In this document: positions 11,941 through 23,002 of the stretch, one piece after another
How positions within the stretch are numbered: the stretch's first letter is position 1
Layout of the letters: every line of letters begins with the position of its first letter
Made by a program: the position numbers and the translations under genes
Source: Zygnema cylindricum
Taxonomy: Eukaryota > Streptophyta > Zygnematophyceae > Zygnematales > Zygnemataceae
Reading direction: 5' to 3'
Assembly: GCA_037447655.1 (NCBI GenBank)
Contig: JBBHKE010002260.1
Span: 1-64,000 of the forward strand
Length of the DNA stretch: 64,000 bases
Notes under the pieces: model-generated
What the model was told of the DNA's origin: nothing
The model's input: only the letters and a program-made list of their open reading frames with translations
Databases searched by the model: none

Positions 11941-12650
11941 TGTAATAGGATTTCCAACCTTTGAGAAAATCCCATTACTAGAACCAATTTTAACCACACA
12001 TTCCACACATTGGAAATTACACATTCACATTGGAAAACAATCACATAAGGATAAACTTTAAATTAGAAGAAGCTTCTATCCACATAACATTAGCTTGCTC
12101 TCTTGCCCTCGAGGCTCAACCCTTTTTTTAAAGTGTTTTCCACTACTCTCCACTCTTAATAATTCTATCCCTTAACTACTAAAACACTATTTAGTTAGTA
12201 AGAGATTTTAGTGCAAAAATGTCATTGCTCCAATTTGGTATTAATCGCTCAAGACCAACATCAGTCAGAATTTCTACAAACGTTTCCAAAGGAAAAAGAT
12301 GTTTACTTTTCTCTTAGACTTCACTATTTATCCATCATCGTTATCATCGCCATGGACTAGCCATGCCACAGTCAACGCTCTGTTGAACAGGTTTTTACAT
12401 GGGCCATTCATTGATCACCTAGGACTCAGACTTACCAATGCAAAAACGTGCGAAAAATCTTACTAACTACAGAGTATTTACTAACCAATCAAACGCTAGA
12501 TTTCACTACGTAACATTTATGTGCAATAGTGCGTGCCAATTGAAACGCGACTTTGCACGAACGTGCGTCACAAATTTCACACGCGAAACTACCAACGAAA
12601 TTCCATAAAGTGAAACTAACGTTTCGTATTAAAAATTGTACGAAAGGAAC
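11941..12650 (-). repeat. E1 5' LTR, truncated
   Basis: Homologous to 5176-5880 of the 3' LTR. It begins TGTAATAGG on the plus strand and stops at ...GAAAGGAAC, where the E2 LTR begins. About 270 bp of its upstream (U3) end is missing. Confidence 0.85.
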
Positions 12651-13627
12651 TATAATAGGATTTCTAACCTCTCACAAAATCCCATTACTTTAATCAATTT
12701 CAATCACACATTCCACACATTGGAAAATTCACATCCACATTGTAAAGCACTCACATAAGGATAAACTTTAAATTAGAAGAAGCTTCTGTCCACATAACAT
12801 TAGCTTGGTCTCTTGCCTTCGTGGCTTAACCCTTCTTATTAAAGTGTTTTCATCTACCCTCCACTCTTAATAATTCTATCTCTTAACTATTAAAACACTA
12901 CTTAGTTTGTAACAGAGTTCAATGCCAAAATGCCAATGCTCCAATTTGGTTTTAATCGCTCAGGACCAAGATCAGTTAGAATTTCCACAAACTTTTCCAA
13001 AGGAAAAGATGTGTACTCTCCTCTGAGACTTCACTATTTATCCATCATCGCCCTGGAATCGCCAGGCCAGAGTCAACGCTCCGTTGAACAGGTTTTACGT
13101 GGGCCAATCATTGATCAGCAAGGACTCAAACTGACCAATGCAAAAACGTGTGAAATCTCTTACTAACTACGTAGCATTTCTAACCAATCAAACACTACGT
13201 TTCACTACGTAACATTTACGTGCAAAAGAGCGCGCAAAACGAAACACGACTTCGCACGAACGTGCGTCGCAAATTTCGCACGCGAAACTTCTATGAAATT
13301 CGATAAACTGAAAGTGACGTTTTGTCCTAAAAATTGTACGAAACGAACCATCGTGCGTACCAAATGAAATATTGATTTCATTTAGTAATTTATAAACGTA
13401 CGACTTAAATTCCGCAGATAGTTTGACCCTAAACCCGTAACAATGAACACCAAATCGTTATTTTGACCTCGCGCTGTCGCCTAAAAACACCAATCACTAT
13501 ATCTTTTAAAATACAACCCCAAATCGTGCGATTCTTTCGCGGACGTCTATCAAATTCAAAACTCTATTTTCATAATACTTAAATACCCATTTGCGAATAA
13601 GTTCCATCAACTATTACTGTTACATCA
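12651..13627 (-). repeat. E2 3' LTR
   Basis: 977 bp, homologous to both E1 LTRs. The plus-strand start is TATAATAGG (TG changed to TA), and the end ...TGTTACATCA is followed by the polypurine tract. Confidence 0.85.
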
Positions 13628-13637
13628 TCCCCTCCAT
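13628..13637 (-). other. E2 polypurine tract
   Basis: The minus strand reads GGAGGGGA directly before the LTR start TGATGTAAC. Confidence 0.7.
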
Positions 13638-13839
13638 ATATTTAAATAGCCTTAGTTAAAACACATTTTATTCTCAAGACGGGACTTCTATATTATTATC
13701 CCTCCAATACCTTTGCAAAAACTCAGAATTTTTATCTTTTAAAGTTAACTCATCATTTGGCCTTTTTATATAATGCACTTGCTAGAATATAGTATTGCCG
13801 ACCTTAAACCGTTGACAAACCCAATCTATTACCCATCTG

Positions 13840-14744
13840 TGAACCTCACGTTCTATAATTATTGAGGGATCCAATTCCAATTCTCTTTCAGTTGGTGAAA
13901 GATTTGCTGGTTTTTACTCGCTGATGTGTATCACTGGATGAATTTTTGTTGAAGAAGGAAAGTCCAATTTGGCAGCAAATGACGATATCATCTCGATTAC
14001 AGTGAATGGTCCGATGTACTTAGAAGCAAATTTCCCAGTAGGATCCGCTTGTCTTTCGATCTTGCACCTGTAATGAGTTGTTAAAAGCTAAACTTTGTCA
14101 CCTGTGCTTTCCATCCAATCACCCTGTTGCGGTTAGCATTTAGTTTTTGCCTTCTTTGTGCCTCCGCTAATGCATCCCGGACTCTTTTCCAAACCGTTTG
14201 AATGTATTCCCAAAATTTCGTTCCAGAACCCCTATTCTCTTGAGTGACCCTTGTTGCTAAGTCTAATGCTTCTCTCGGTTGGTATCCGTATGCAACTTCA
14301 AACGGTGAGAATCCTGTACTTACATGTTTACAAGAATTGTATGCAGATTCTATTAATGGCAGTTTAAATTCCCATGTGTTCTAAACTCCACTGCAAACAA
14401 CCCTAAGCATTTTCTCTAGTGTACGGTTCATCGTTTGTGTCTATCCATCTGTCTGAGGATGATAAGAGGTACTTATTTTTAATTCAATGCCTAAATTTTG
14501 CTGCAATTCTTTCAAAAAATGCAAACGTAAATTTAGAATCCCTATCACTGACTATAGACAAAGGGAACTCCATGATGTCTGACCACGTTGTCACAATATA
14601 ACTTTGCAATATCTACAACTAAATGAGTATTTTTGCAAGGGATAAAAATTGCCATTTTATTGAACTATCGACTACGACTATGATAGTGTCATTTTTTCTA
14701 GATGTAGTTGAAAACCTGACAATAAAATCAATATTGACAGATTC
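13840..14744 (-). pseudogene. E2 integrase core and C-terminus
   Basis: This aligns with the E1 integrase (for example the stretch around 14440-14520 that encodes the DDE Glu region) but holds no long open frame because of many stops and indels. The zinc domain is in the upstream frame at 14745-16538. Confidence 0.7.
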
Positions 14745-16538
14745 CTATAGTCTTTTGGGGATATCTAAAGGTTTTAAGAGACCTTTAGGTTTCTGGTTAC
14801 TAGGTTTACTCTGTTGGCAAGGGACATAACTTTCCACGTGTTTCGACACCTCCTTTGCTATCCCTGTCCAAAAAAATATCCTCTGCAACCAAGTAAGAGT
14901 TTTATCTCGACCTAGATGTCTTAAATGCTCATGGGCTTCCTGTAAAAGTTGTTTTCTTAAGTCTCCCATTTGAGGAATGCATAACCTATCCCTTCTTCGT
15001 AAATATAGTAAACCATCCTCTATTCTAAAGTTTTTGACATGCCTCTCATTCAATGGGTCAGAATTCCCTCCTGAAATATTCTTGCAAATCACAGCAAAAT
15101 AAGGATCTTTCTCATAACCTTTTCTAACAACATCTAAAAACATTTCATCCCTAACCATCACACTTATTTCAAAACATCTACTTAAAGGATCTACGACTAC
15201 ATTTGTCTTTCCAGGAATAAGTTTGACATTAAATTTGAAAAATGCTAATTTTTGCATCCACCTAACATGTTTGCCAGTCATAATTTGTGTATCACTTAAT
15301 CTTTGTAGATAAAAGAGTGCCTTATTATCATAGTGAACTGTAAATTCTTTATTATGCAAATAATAATGCCATTTCACCAATGCATGAACAATTGCAAGTA
15401 ATTCTTTTTTCTGTGCTGGATAGTTCTTTTCAGCATCATTAAATTTTTCTGGACTCAAAAGCATAGGATGAAAGTGTTTACCAACTTTTTGACTTATGAC
15501 TGCACCTAGACCTTTATCAGATGCATCTGTAGTTATCAAAACTTTAAATTCCCCAGCAAGATCAGGATAAAATTGTGTAGGGGCAGAGGTCAACTTCCCT
15601 TTTAGTTCTTTGAATTTTCTCTTCTGATCAGCTCCCCACACAAACGTCCCCTTCTCCCGTAGTAAATCCGTCAAAGGTGAGGCGATCATACCAAAGTTTC
15701 TGATAAATTTCTTGTAATAAGTGGCCAATCCCAAAAATGATTTAACTTCCGTGACATTAGTAGGTTGCTTCCAATTTCTGATTGCAGTGATTTTGGATGG
15801 ATCTGTTTTAACACTTTCCCCACTAACTATGTGTCCTAAAAATAATTGTTCACTTTTAAGAAAACTGGATTTTGACAAATTTCCATATAATTTTCTTTCC
15901 CTTAACCTTTCCAACACTTTTCTGAAATGAATTACATGATGCTCTTTAGATTCACTGTAAATTAGAATATTATCTATAAACACCTGAACAAAATCATCTA
16001 TGTAATCTGAAAAGGTTTGGTTCATTAATCTTTGGTAAGTAGGCGGTGCATTCGTTAAGCCGAATGGCATCACTATCCATTCAAAATTACTCACCCTAAT
16101 CGTGAAAGCAATTTTATCAACATCTTCAGTTCTAATTGGCACGTGATTAAAGCCATTACGCAGATCAATCAAAGAAAATAATTTAGCACCTTTTAAACGA
16201 TCTATCAAAGCAGAAATTAAAGGTAACGGATACTTATCGTTCACCGAAATCTTGTTCAGACTACGATAGTCAACACACATTCTCAACATTCCGTCCTTCT
16301 TTTTTACGAAGAGAACTGGTGCTCCATACGCTGATTTGCTTGGCTGAATATGTCCCTTCTCCGAAAGCTCCTTTATCTGTTTCTTTAACTCCTCCTGCTC
16401 AAAGAAGCTATGCTTATAAATTCCTCTGATAGGAGGATTACATCCAAGTTCAAGGTTGATAACATGTTCCACATCTCGAGAACGTGACCTCCCTGAGGGT
16501 AAGTAACTTAGGAAAACATCTCTAAATTCAAATATCAA
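14745..16538 (-). CDS. E2 Pol fragment: RT, RNase H, integrase zinc domain
   Basis: A 597-residue open frame, the longest in the window. RT lies at about residues 70-260 with FVKKKDGMLRMCVDYRSLN and LFSLIDLRNGF, but the active-site box reads FIDNILIY: the second Asp is Asn, so the enzyme should be inactive. RNase H follows at about 330-450 with the acidic set TTDASDKGLGAV, KKELLAI and VHYDNKAL. The integrase zinc domain is near the end; the first Cys of the CC pair is Tyr (YVPCQQ). The frame ends before the DDE core. It is a fragment of a polyprotein, not a host gene. Confidence 0.9.
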   Translation of the reverse strand: MIFEFRDVFLSYLPSGRSRSRDVEHVINLELGCNPPIRGIYKHSFFEQEELKKQIKELSEKGHIQPSKSAYGAPVLFVKKKDGMLRMCVDYRSLNKISVNDKYPLPLISALIDRLKGAKLFSLIDLRNGFNHVPIRTEDVDKIAFTIRVSNFEWIVMPFGLTNAPPTYQRLMNQTFSDYIDDFVQVFIDNILIYSESKEHHVIHFRKVLERLRERKLYGNLSKSSFLKSEQLFLGHIVSGESVKTDPSKITAIRNWKQPTNVTEVKSFLGLATYYKKFIRNFGMIASPLTDLLREKGTFVWGADQKRKFKELKGKLTSAPTQFYPDLAGEFKVLITTDASDKGLGAVISQKVGKHFHPMLLSPEKFNDAEKNYPAQKKELLAIVHALVKWHYYLHNKEFTVHYDNKALFYLQRLSDTQIMTGKHVRWMQKLAFFKFNVKLIPGKTNVVVDPLSRCFEISVMVRDEMFLDVVRKGYEKDPYFAVICKNISGGNSDPLNERHVKNFRIEDGLLYLRRRDRLCIPQMGDLRKQLLQEAHEHLRHLGRDKTLTWLQRIFFWTGIAKEVSKHVESYVPCQQSKPSNQKPKGLLKPLDIPKRL

Positions 16539-16572
16539 ATCTTTAACAACAACATCAAATGATGTATTAATG

Positions 16573-17178
16573 TCAGTTTACAAAATCAGATTTTTGTTTA
16601 TCAAGAGTTTTAGTGGTGTCTGATTCAGGAATAACATCAATGTTAGTGTTTTCTCCCCCCCTTTCATCAGTAATTGCCTTAGTTACTAATAAAAAGAAAG
16701 CATGATTTGTTTTATCTTTTAAATGTTTTTTAAGTTGTTTAGCAGAAATTAAACCTTTCACTCCCAATTTGGTTATGTTATTTATTTGATTCATATGCAA
16801 TTTCTTCCAAGGTAATGCTTATAAAACCTTCCAACTGTTTTCAGACTTAACTTTCAAGGTGTTAGTTTCCCAATTAATTTGAGGGTTATGTTCATTTAAC
16901 GAAGGCTTTCCCAGTATTAACTCCTCACTACCCAAATTCATTATTTCACACACAACTTTCATTTTATGACCTTGGATATCAACTTCTATTGTGTTAGTTT
17001 GTAAATCTAATGTGGACTTATTACCATTTGCCACTTGAACATGTAAAGGTTTTTCCCTTATGACTGTAGGAATTTTATTTTCCTCAACAAACTTATGTGA
17101 AATAAAATTATGTGTAGCACCTGAATCTACCATAACTCTCAATGGTTTTCCTTCCACTAAAGACTCAAATCTGATCAA
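16573..17178 (-). pseudogene. E2 aspartic protease and linker to RT
   Basis: The frame 17178-16819 holds a retropepsin with intact catalytic VMVDSGATHNFIS and a second conserved block EELILGKPSLNEH. The frame 16800-16573 is the linker towards RT in a shifted frame. It would cut Gag-Pol, but it is separated from RT by stops and its Gag part is gone. Confidence 0.8.
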
Positions 17179-17436
17179 ACTGTGTCTGGTGTCATCGTTA
17201 CTTAATTATCCTAACATAGGTCTGTTGTTATGAGTTAAATCAGAAGGATTGTTCAAACTATGGAGTGTTGTAAGCATCATAAATTATTCAGCTATCTCAG
17301 CCTTTCCATTTATTAGCTTGCCCTCTAGAGTTAACTCTTTAACCTTTGGATCTGGTCGACTCAACTGAGAACTTTCAGCTAGTCTTTTCTGTTTCCCACC
17401 TCCTAGGCTTTCTGTTCTGCTAGGTATAAATCAATA

Positions 17437-17626
17437 TGTCGTGCATGTGTCAAATAACATGAAGATGCATGCAATATCATCAGCTGTGCTCAACTAACTC
17501 AAATGATAGCGAGATATTGTAAATGAAATAAAACATAAAAGTAAAAATGGATAAATACAACAACAAGCAAAGTGGAAGAAAAAGAAAGGTCAACGACTTA
17601 GCTGGTTATGGTTAGGTCGGTTTATC
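17437..17626 (-). repeat. F1 terminal short arm
   Basis: 190-bp segment starting TGTCGTGCATGTGTC on the plus strand, repeated at 19106-19297. In coding direction it forms the very end of the element, after the second long arm. The coding-side 5' long arm has no such segment next to it. Confidence 0.85.
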
Positions 17627-19104
17627 ACTAAGCCGATCGATGACCACTAGGCCCCACGGTCTATTTATATTCCTTGCAGGAGTTATCTTTATCGAGAATA
17701 ATCTGAATTTATACTCAAATAAAATGAATCAAAACATAAACAACCGAGAGAGATAAATAAAACTTGAAAATGACAATATGCCCGACACTTATGAAGTTTG
17801 AGATAGCCAAACTCAAAAGATGCGCATAAGCCAAATAGAAATAAATACACAATCTCAAGAAATAAAATAACAAATCAATAATCCCAACATGGAACTTCCA
17901 CACTAATTAAAATTCAGCCACAGCTGGGGAAAGAAGTTTGTGTTGTGAGATCGCGGTCGAAATCCACTCAAAAGGACGAGAAAAGTGAAGGGAAACCGTG
18001 TAGGTCTTGGCCGAAGCCGTATAGATTAATATGTAAGGCTTTACAAGATATTGATAATGTAATAGAAAACTAGACGCTTCACGCAAAGGCAGAAAATTGC
18101 CTCTAAGCTGTCCGGACAATTTTACAAATAAAAAGATGGTTGCAGAAAATCCTCAATACTGAAAATAAATAAAAATGAATAATTCGTGCACTTGAAAATT
18201 GTGTGCAGGAAATGATCCGAAATGAACTAAGTAACCAAAACTATGCCTAGTGAAAACAGGCCAATCAGAGTACAGCGTGCTATGTAAGTATTTGCGTCTA
18301 GTTCGGATTCGGCCAATAGGAGGCCGAAATCGTATGCCCTACGTTACATAATCTATAACCTACGGATTAAATCCTTTCCTATCTACATGTGAACGCGTGA
18401 ACCTCCAAATGGTTCACGACTTAAAATAGTCCAATCGCGTAGCCTCGTCAGAACTGTCAGCCGATTTGTTTGTCACTCGCATCAACGGTCTAGATGAGAT
18501 ATTACGAAAATTGTTTACGTTACGTCGACGGTCGAGATGCTCCCTCACGCGAAATGATTCAAATTTGTCGTCGGCCGGGATTTCGGAAAACGACACTAGG
18601 AACTGTAGGATTGCGGGTACAGTCCAACTTGTAGTCGCGGAAATTCCGAAAAAGGTAAGTCGTACGGTTTACTTGAAATCACCAAAGTAGCCGTTGGTGA
18701 AAATCGCGGGCGATAGATGCGGTACGGAAAGATTATTTGCACCGACGTGAATTCGAATATGAGTCGTCGGCCGAAAATCGGGGAAATAAAAACAGGTACG
18801 GCAGGACCGCAAATACGGTCCAAATTGTGGCCGCGGGAATCCCGGTCAATGTAAGTCGTACGGTCGACGCGAAATAATTAAATCCACCGTCGGCGGAAAT
18901 CGCAGAAAATATACGTCGTACGGTAGAACCGCGGGTACGGTCCATATCGTCTTCCCGGAAATTACGGAAAATGTAGGTTGTACGGTACACGTCGTACAGT
19001 CCTACGAAACCCAAATAACACCCAAATACAAATTAGTGTAGCGGCTGTCTGTCCTAACACCTAAATATAAACAACTAAAATGGTCGACAAGATGCGGCAT
19101 GACA
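17627..19104 (-). repeat. F1 3' long arm
   Basis: It matches 35919-37295 over its length (both run from ACTAAGCCGAT to GATGCGGCATGACA on the plus strand). 18500-19000 holds degenerate tandem units rich in GTACGG. The stretch 18182-18202 is an exact inverted copy of the primer-site region at 35898-35918. Confidence 0.88.
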
Positions 19105-19105
19105 G

Positions 19106-19297
19106 TTTCGTGCATGTGTCAAATAACATGAAGATGCATGTAATATCATTAGGTGTGCTCAACTTTAACTCAAATGATAGCGAGATATTGTAAATGAAAT
19201 AAAACATAAAAGTAAAAATGGATAAATTCAACAACAGGCTAGGTGGAAGAAAAATAAAGGTCAACGACTTAGCTGGTTATGGTTAGGTCGGTTTATC
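19106..19297 (-). repeat. F1 internal short arm
   Basis: A copy of the terminal short arm, one base away from the 3' long arm. At the join the plus strand reads GCATGACA-G-TTTCGTGC, a damaged palindrome; in F2 the same place reads GCATGACA-CC-TGTCGTGC. The polypurine tract lies on its other side. Confidence 0.85.
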
Positions 19298-19312
19298 CCC
19301 CCCCCCAGCTCT
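19297..19312 (-). other. F1 polypurine tract
   Basis: The minus strand reads AGAGCTGGGGGGGGGG directly before the internal short arm. F2 has GGAGCTGGGGGGGG in the same place. Confidence 0.8.
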
Positions 19313-19314
19313 TT

Positions 19315-20851
19315 AGCCTGCCGAGGAGCTGGCCAACACGACCGGTAGTTCGCGACATCCGTGGCAAAACCATTAACCATCAAGAACTGCCGACAATGGT
19401 GGCACCAAACACTCCATGTGAAACCCCTGACTGCAATTATCACAAAGTAACATGGTAGTTTCCCTGTCCGATCGATGACAAAAGGTACATGCCGTCGCCT
19501 CCGTAATCGGCATCCGCATAGGATCCATATCCTACGACAAATCAGGTAAGTCACATGGAGCACAATTCTTGGAGTGCTCTTGAAAAGTCCGTGTGTACGC
19601 TCCTTGTAATCCCAACATTCGGTTCGGATCCACCTCGAAGATCCGTAGGATGTGTGCAGAAACATCAGTGTCCAAAGTGTCGAAAGATTGCCTGCGAAGA
19701 TAAACATAATCTCCCACCTGATAGGGCTTCTGTTGGGGCCTGTAATTGCTGCTTAGAGTGGTGGCAAACCGAAGTGTGTCCCGATGTTGGGTAATCTGCA
19801 GGTTATCAAAAGCCATGGGCATTTCACGGGAAAAAAGCAAAGCACGACGAGTGAGTTTTTCCAAAAAAATAGTGTCAGACATCAGCGGAAGTGGAAAGCT
19901 TGCAGCTTTTTGAAAATTGCGACTGAGCAACTGTTGTCGCCCAAATAAAACATAATACCGGCTGAAATTAGCCAGACTAGCCTGAACTAACATGCGATAT
20001 CCTATGGTAACGTAACCGAGGGACTCGTCCAAAACCGAAATCTGTTTCTCTAAGCAATGCTTACGCAAGGCATGCTTAAATGCCTGAACCGCCCGTTCAG
20101 CCAGGCCATCGGCCTGGGGGTGATCCCGACTAGTACGACGATGATCGATGAGAGCCTCATCAAGCATCTCTTGAAATTCTCCCCGAAATTATGTACCTTG
20201 ATCCGTAAGGTCCTCGGCTGGGGCACCGTATCTCATAAGGACATGTTCCTTAAAAGCTGCGGTGGTTAACTTAGCTGTCTTATGAGGCAGGGCTACAACT
20301 TCTACCCACTTACTAAATTTTTTGATCATAATCATGATATATTGTTTCCCCCTACGTGAGATGGGAAAAGGTCCGGCCAAATCGACCGACCATCGATAGA
20401 AGAAACCCCTAATAGGTAGGGGTTGAAGCGTAGTTTGCCGGTTAGAGAAATAAGGTTGGAGACGGTCACAGGTGGCACACTTGTGTAGAATAGCAGCGAC
20501 ATCAGCTTGCATTCAAGACCACCAATACCGTGCCTGAACTAGACTTAACGTTCGCTTGGTACCGTAGTGACCAAGCTCGGTGTGAATCTGCTCAATGAGA
20601 GAAAGACGCTCGGTAGGCCGTGGAACGTGCCTATGGTTTCCGTCTACCAACAACCGAACTAAAGATCCCCCGAGCCAAAGGTAACCTTTGGCCCTCTTTT
20701 TCACTCTGTCTTCTTCATCAGAGATGGTGCCGGACCTGAAGGTCTGGGAGGATAGGAAAAGAATGAGAGGACCATCACGCCAAGGATCTGTGGCGGGACG
20801 GGGGTTCGGAATAGACGCCAGGCAGTAAGTAAGATAAGAACCCATCGACAT
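19315..20851 (-). pseudogene. F1 integrase (DDE type)
   Basis: This inserts element DNA. The zinc domain starts in the frame 20851-20513 (HTELGHYGTKRT) and continues after an in-frame TGA in 20512-20189 (KCATC). The catalytic core shows WSVDLAGPFP (first Asp), EDLTDQGT (second Asp) and, in 20167-19532, DHPQADGLAERAVQAF with the Glu. The C-terminal tail continues in another frame (19707-19261) and runs almost to the polypurine tract. Stops and frameshifts inactivate it. It matters because the split-repeat layout would predict a tyrosine recombinase, and none is seen. Confidence 0.88.
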
Positions 20852-22377
20852 GACGAAACATCGTTGTCATCGAAATCCTGTCGAACTCCGTTATCTGTTG
20901 TTCGGGGCAAAGGATTTCGGGAAATTCCGTCTACGTTAAGACTAAGCAGACCTGGTCGGTGAATTATTTCAACATCATATTCTTGTAAGATTAAAGCCCA
21001 TTGGGCTAACTTCCCGGAAAGCTTATCGTTCGTCATCAGCCAATGTAAGGGCTGATGGTCAGTTAAGAGTGTGAAAGGTTTTCCTTACAAATAATGGCGG
21101 AAGTGAACGACTCCCCAAACCGCGGCTAGACACTCTCCCTCATAGCTACTATAATTTGATTCGGCCCGGTTATTGCTTCTACTCGCGTAAGCAACTACGT
21201 ATTCCTCTCCGCTCAACTCTCTTTGTGTCAAAATGGCAGCGATTCCGGGTTTCCCAAAGTCTGTTTGAAGACAAAAAGGGAGTTTGTGATTGGGAGGACG
21301 GAGAATTGGAGCACTTGATAAAGCGGTTTTTAATTTTTGAAATGCGGAAATCTGATCGGGACCCCATATAAACGCCACTTCCTTTTTGAGAAGGTCGTTT
21401 AACGGAGATGCGATGGTGCTAAAATTAGATACAAACCTGCGATAATAATTAGCAAGTCCGAGAAAGGCTCGCAGACTGGTGAGGTCCGTGGGAGCAGGCA
21501 ATTTACTGATTGCCTCTACCTTTGCTTCGAGAGGAGTGATCCCCTCAGCCGAGATAAAATGGCCGAGGTAAGGCACTCCCTCGGCTCCAAAGGTGCATTT
21601 CGCTGGATGACATTTTAATCCGACCTTTTTTAATTCAGTCAATACCCATTTGATGTGAGCAGCGTGCTCTTCGATAGTAGCCGAGGCAATGATGAGGTCA
21701 TTGATGTAACATCTAGCAAACTTACAACCTCCAAGAACAGAGTCCATGACTTTTTGAAATACTGCCGGAGAATTTTTCAGTCCGAATGGCATTACGACCC
21801 ATTCCCATCGACCGTCGCTACCCCAAAAGGCAGTTTTATACCGGTCTTTTTCCTCTATCTCAATTTGATCGAATCCTTGACGTAGGTCAAGGATACTAAA
21901 ATACTTTGCTCCGCCTACGTGATCAAATATTTCTTCGGCAAGAGGCATGGGATGACGATCTTGAACTGTTCTAGCATTTATTTCACGATAGTCACCACAC
22001 ATTCGACGTTCAGTAAAACTACCCTCGAAATCCTTTTTCCGAGGCATGACAGTGGGAGCTGCAAATGTGGAGTCTGATCGATAGATTAGGCCAACTTCTT
22101 CTAGTTCAGCACATCACTTGTCTACCATTTCCCATTCAGTTTTTGACAAACGATGTTTCGGTTAAAATATCGGGCGATCATCTTCGAGATCTATCGACAT
22201 CTTATAAGCGGTGTGACGACCCAAATCGTTCATAGAAAAGGCAAAGGCATCGATATTTTGTAAAACTACGTCATTCAGTAACTCTTGTTCGGCCTTTGTT
22301 AGATTGGTGTCGAATTTCCATTTAGGAGCATCGGGATTTTCGGTTGTCATAGCTTCTATGGCTTGTGCAAAGGCCAA
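20701..22377 (-). pseudogene. F1 reverse transcriptase and RNase H
   Basis: The frame 22377-22162 is the lead-in to RT. 22047-21085 (320 residues) holds RT, with RRMCGDYREINART, YFSILDLRQGFDQIEI and VVMPFGLKNSP. The active-site box reads YINDLIIAS, so the first Asp is Asn and the enzyme is probably dead. The connection block SLRAFLGLANYYRRFV and the RNase H start LQTDFGKPGIAAIL follow, then YEGECLAAVWGV. 21036-20701 has the end of RNase H and a tether with IIHRPG. It is closer to other Gypsy RTs than to Copia. It directly follows the methyltransferase tail once F2 is removed. Confidence 0.9.
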
Positions 22378-22773
22378 CAGCTCATCTGCGATAAGTGTTT
22401 GACCTAACTTGTAAGCTATAGGTGTCTGTATAAGGCAATTAACCGAATGATTCCAACTGCGTGTTGGAAAAGCAGCACTCTAATGAAGAGTGGGTGGAAT
22501 ATGCATGGGACTTGTAGATTGGAAAGTCGTGTATGCGGGAATAGACCAGGACATATCGCTAGGATTTAGGAAATCGTAGATAGAGATTTCTGGAACTGGT
22601 GGATTTGGAGAAGGAAAGAGGAAAAATTGAAATGTGGTCCCTTGGAGAGTGGGACGAAAAAATTTTCTTAGTGATGCATTCCCCCCCCCCCCGAGCTGGT
22701 TGAGACGGATGTGCCTGAGAGTGGCGACCAGCTGCAAACCCAAGACCCAAAACAAAAGACAGAGACTGAGGGT
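22378..22773 (-). pseudogene. F1 methyltransferase tail and linker to RT
   Basis: When F2 and one GGGT copy are removed, the last methyltransferase codons (LLGRVIDP) read in frame into QSLSFVLGLGFAAGR here. This shows the two halves were one frame before F2 came in. A run of 12 C (22681-22692) then disturbs the frame. The rest is a linker of unknown function leading to RT. Confidence 0.7.
22681..22699 (-). other. G-run, possible central polypurine tract
   Basis: The minus strand reads CAGCTCG followed by an unbroken G-run, inside the methyltransferase-RT linker. It resembles the true F1 tract (GAGCTGGGGGGGGGG). It could prime plus-strand synthesis centrally, or be a slippage-prone homopolymer. 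Confidence 0.35.
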
Positions 22774-23002
22774 TGTCGTGCATGAGAGGCAAGTATGCGA
22801 ACATGCATCACAACCAGCAGAGTCATGCTAACCAACATATGTACCAGCGAAAATAAATATGAAAAGACAAAAATTATATACATCATGAGAAGAATAAAGG
22901 TGAAAATGACCCAAAGAGAGAAGGGGAAGAATACTCCCCTAGAGTGAAGTGGAAAGAGAGAAAGGGAAGTATACTCCCCTACAATGAGTGGACCCAATAA
23001 TT
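22774..23002 (-). repeat. F2 terminal short arm
   Basis: Starts TGTCGTGCATGAGAGG on the plus strand, nearly identical to 24171-24399. It forms the coding-side 3' end of the element, next to the target duplication GGGT. Confidence 0.88.

Larger units (their letters stand above)
5176..12650 (-). mobile_element. Gypsy element E1, nearly full length, decayed
   Basis: Minus-strand Ty3/Gypsy element: 5' LTR 11941-12650 (cut short), tRNA-type primer site, gag, protease, RT, RNase H, integrase, polypurine tract, 3' LTR 5176-6155. The gag-pol order with integrase after RNase H marks it as Gypsy. All domains are broken by stops and frameshifts, so it is not autonomous. Its 5' LTR stops where the E2 LTR starts, which is best explained by E2 having inserted into it, with the remainder later lost. 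Confidence 0.9.
12651..17431 (-). mobile_element. Gypsy element E2, 5' part missing
   Basis: Same family as E1, minus strand. It keeps the 3' LTR, polypurine tract, integrase remnant, a long RT-RNase H-integrase frame and the protease. Gag, primer site and 5' LTR are absent; similarity to E1 fades at about 17400-17431, next to F1. E2 probably inserted in the E1 5' LTR and then lost its 5' half. Confidence 0.85.

Noticed and set aside
19315-22773. Tyrosine recombinase expected from the split-repeat layout
   Set aside because: No such domain seen; instead HHCC and DDE integrase blocks follow RNase H. Some frames are broken, so a profile search should confirm.
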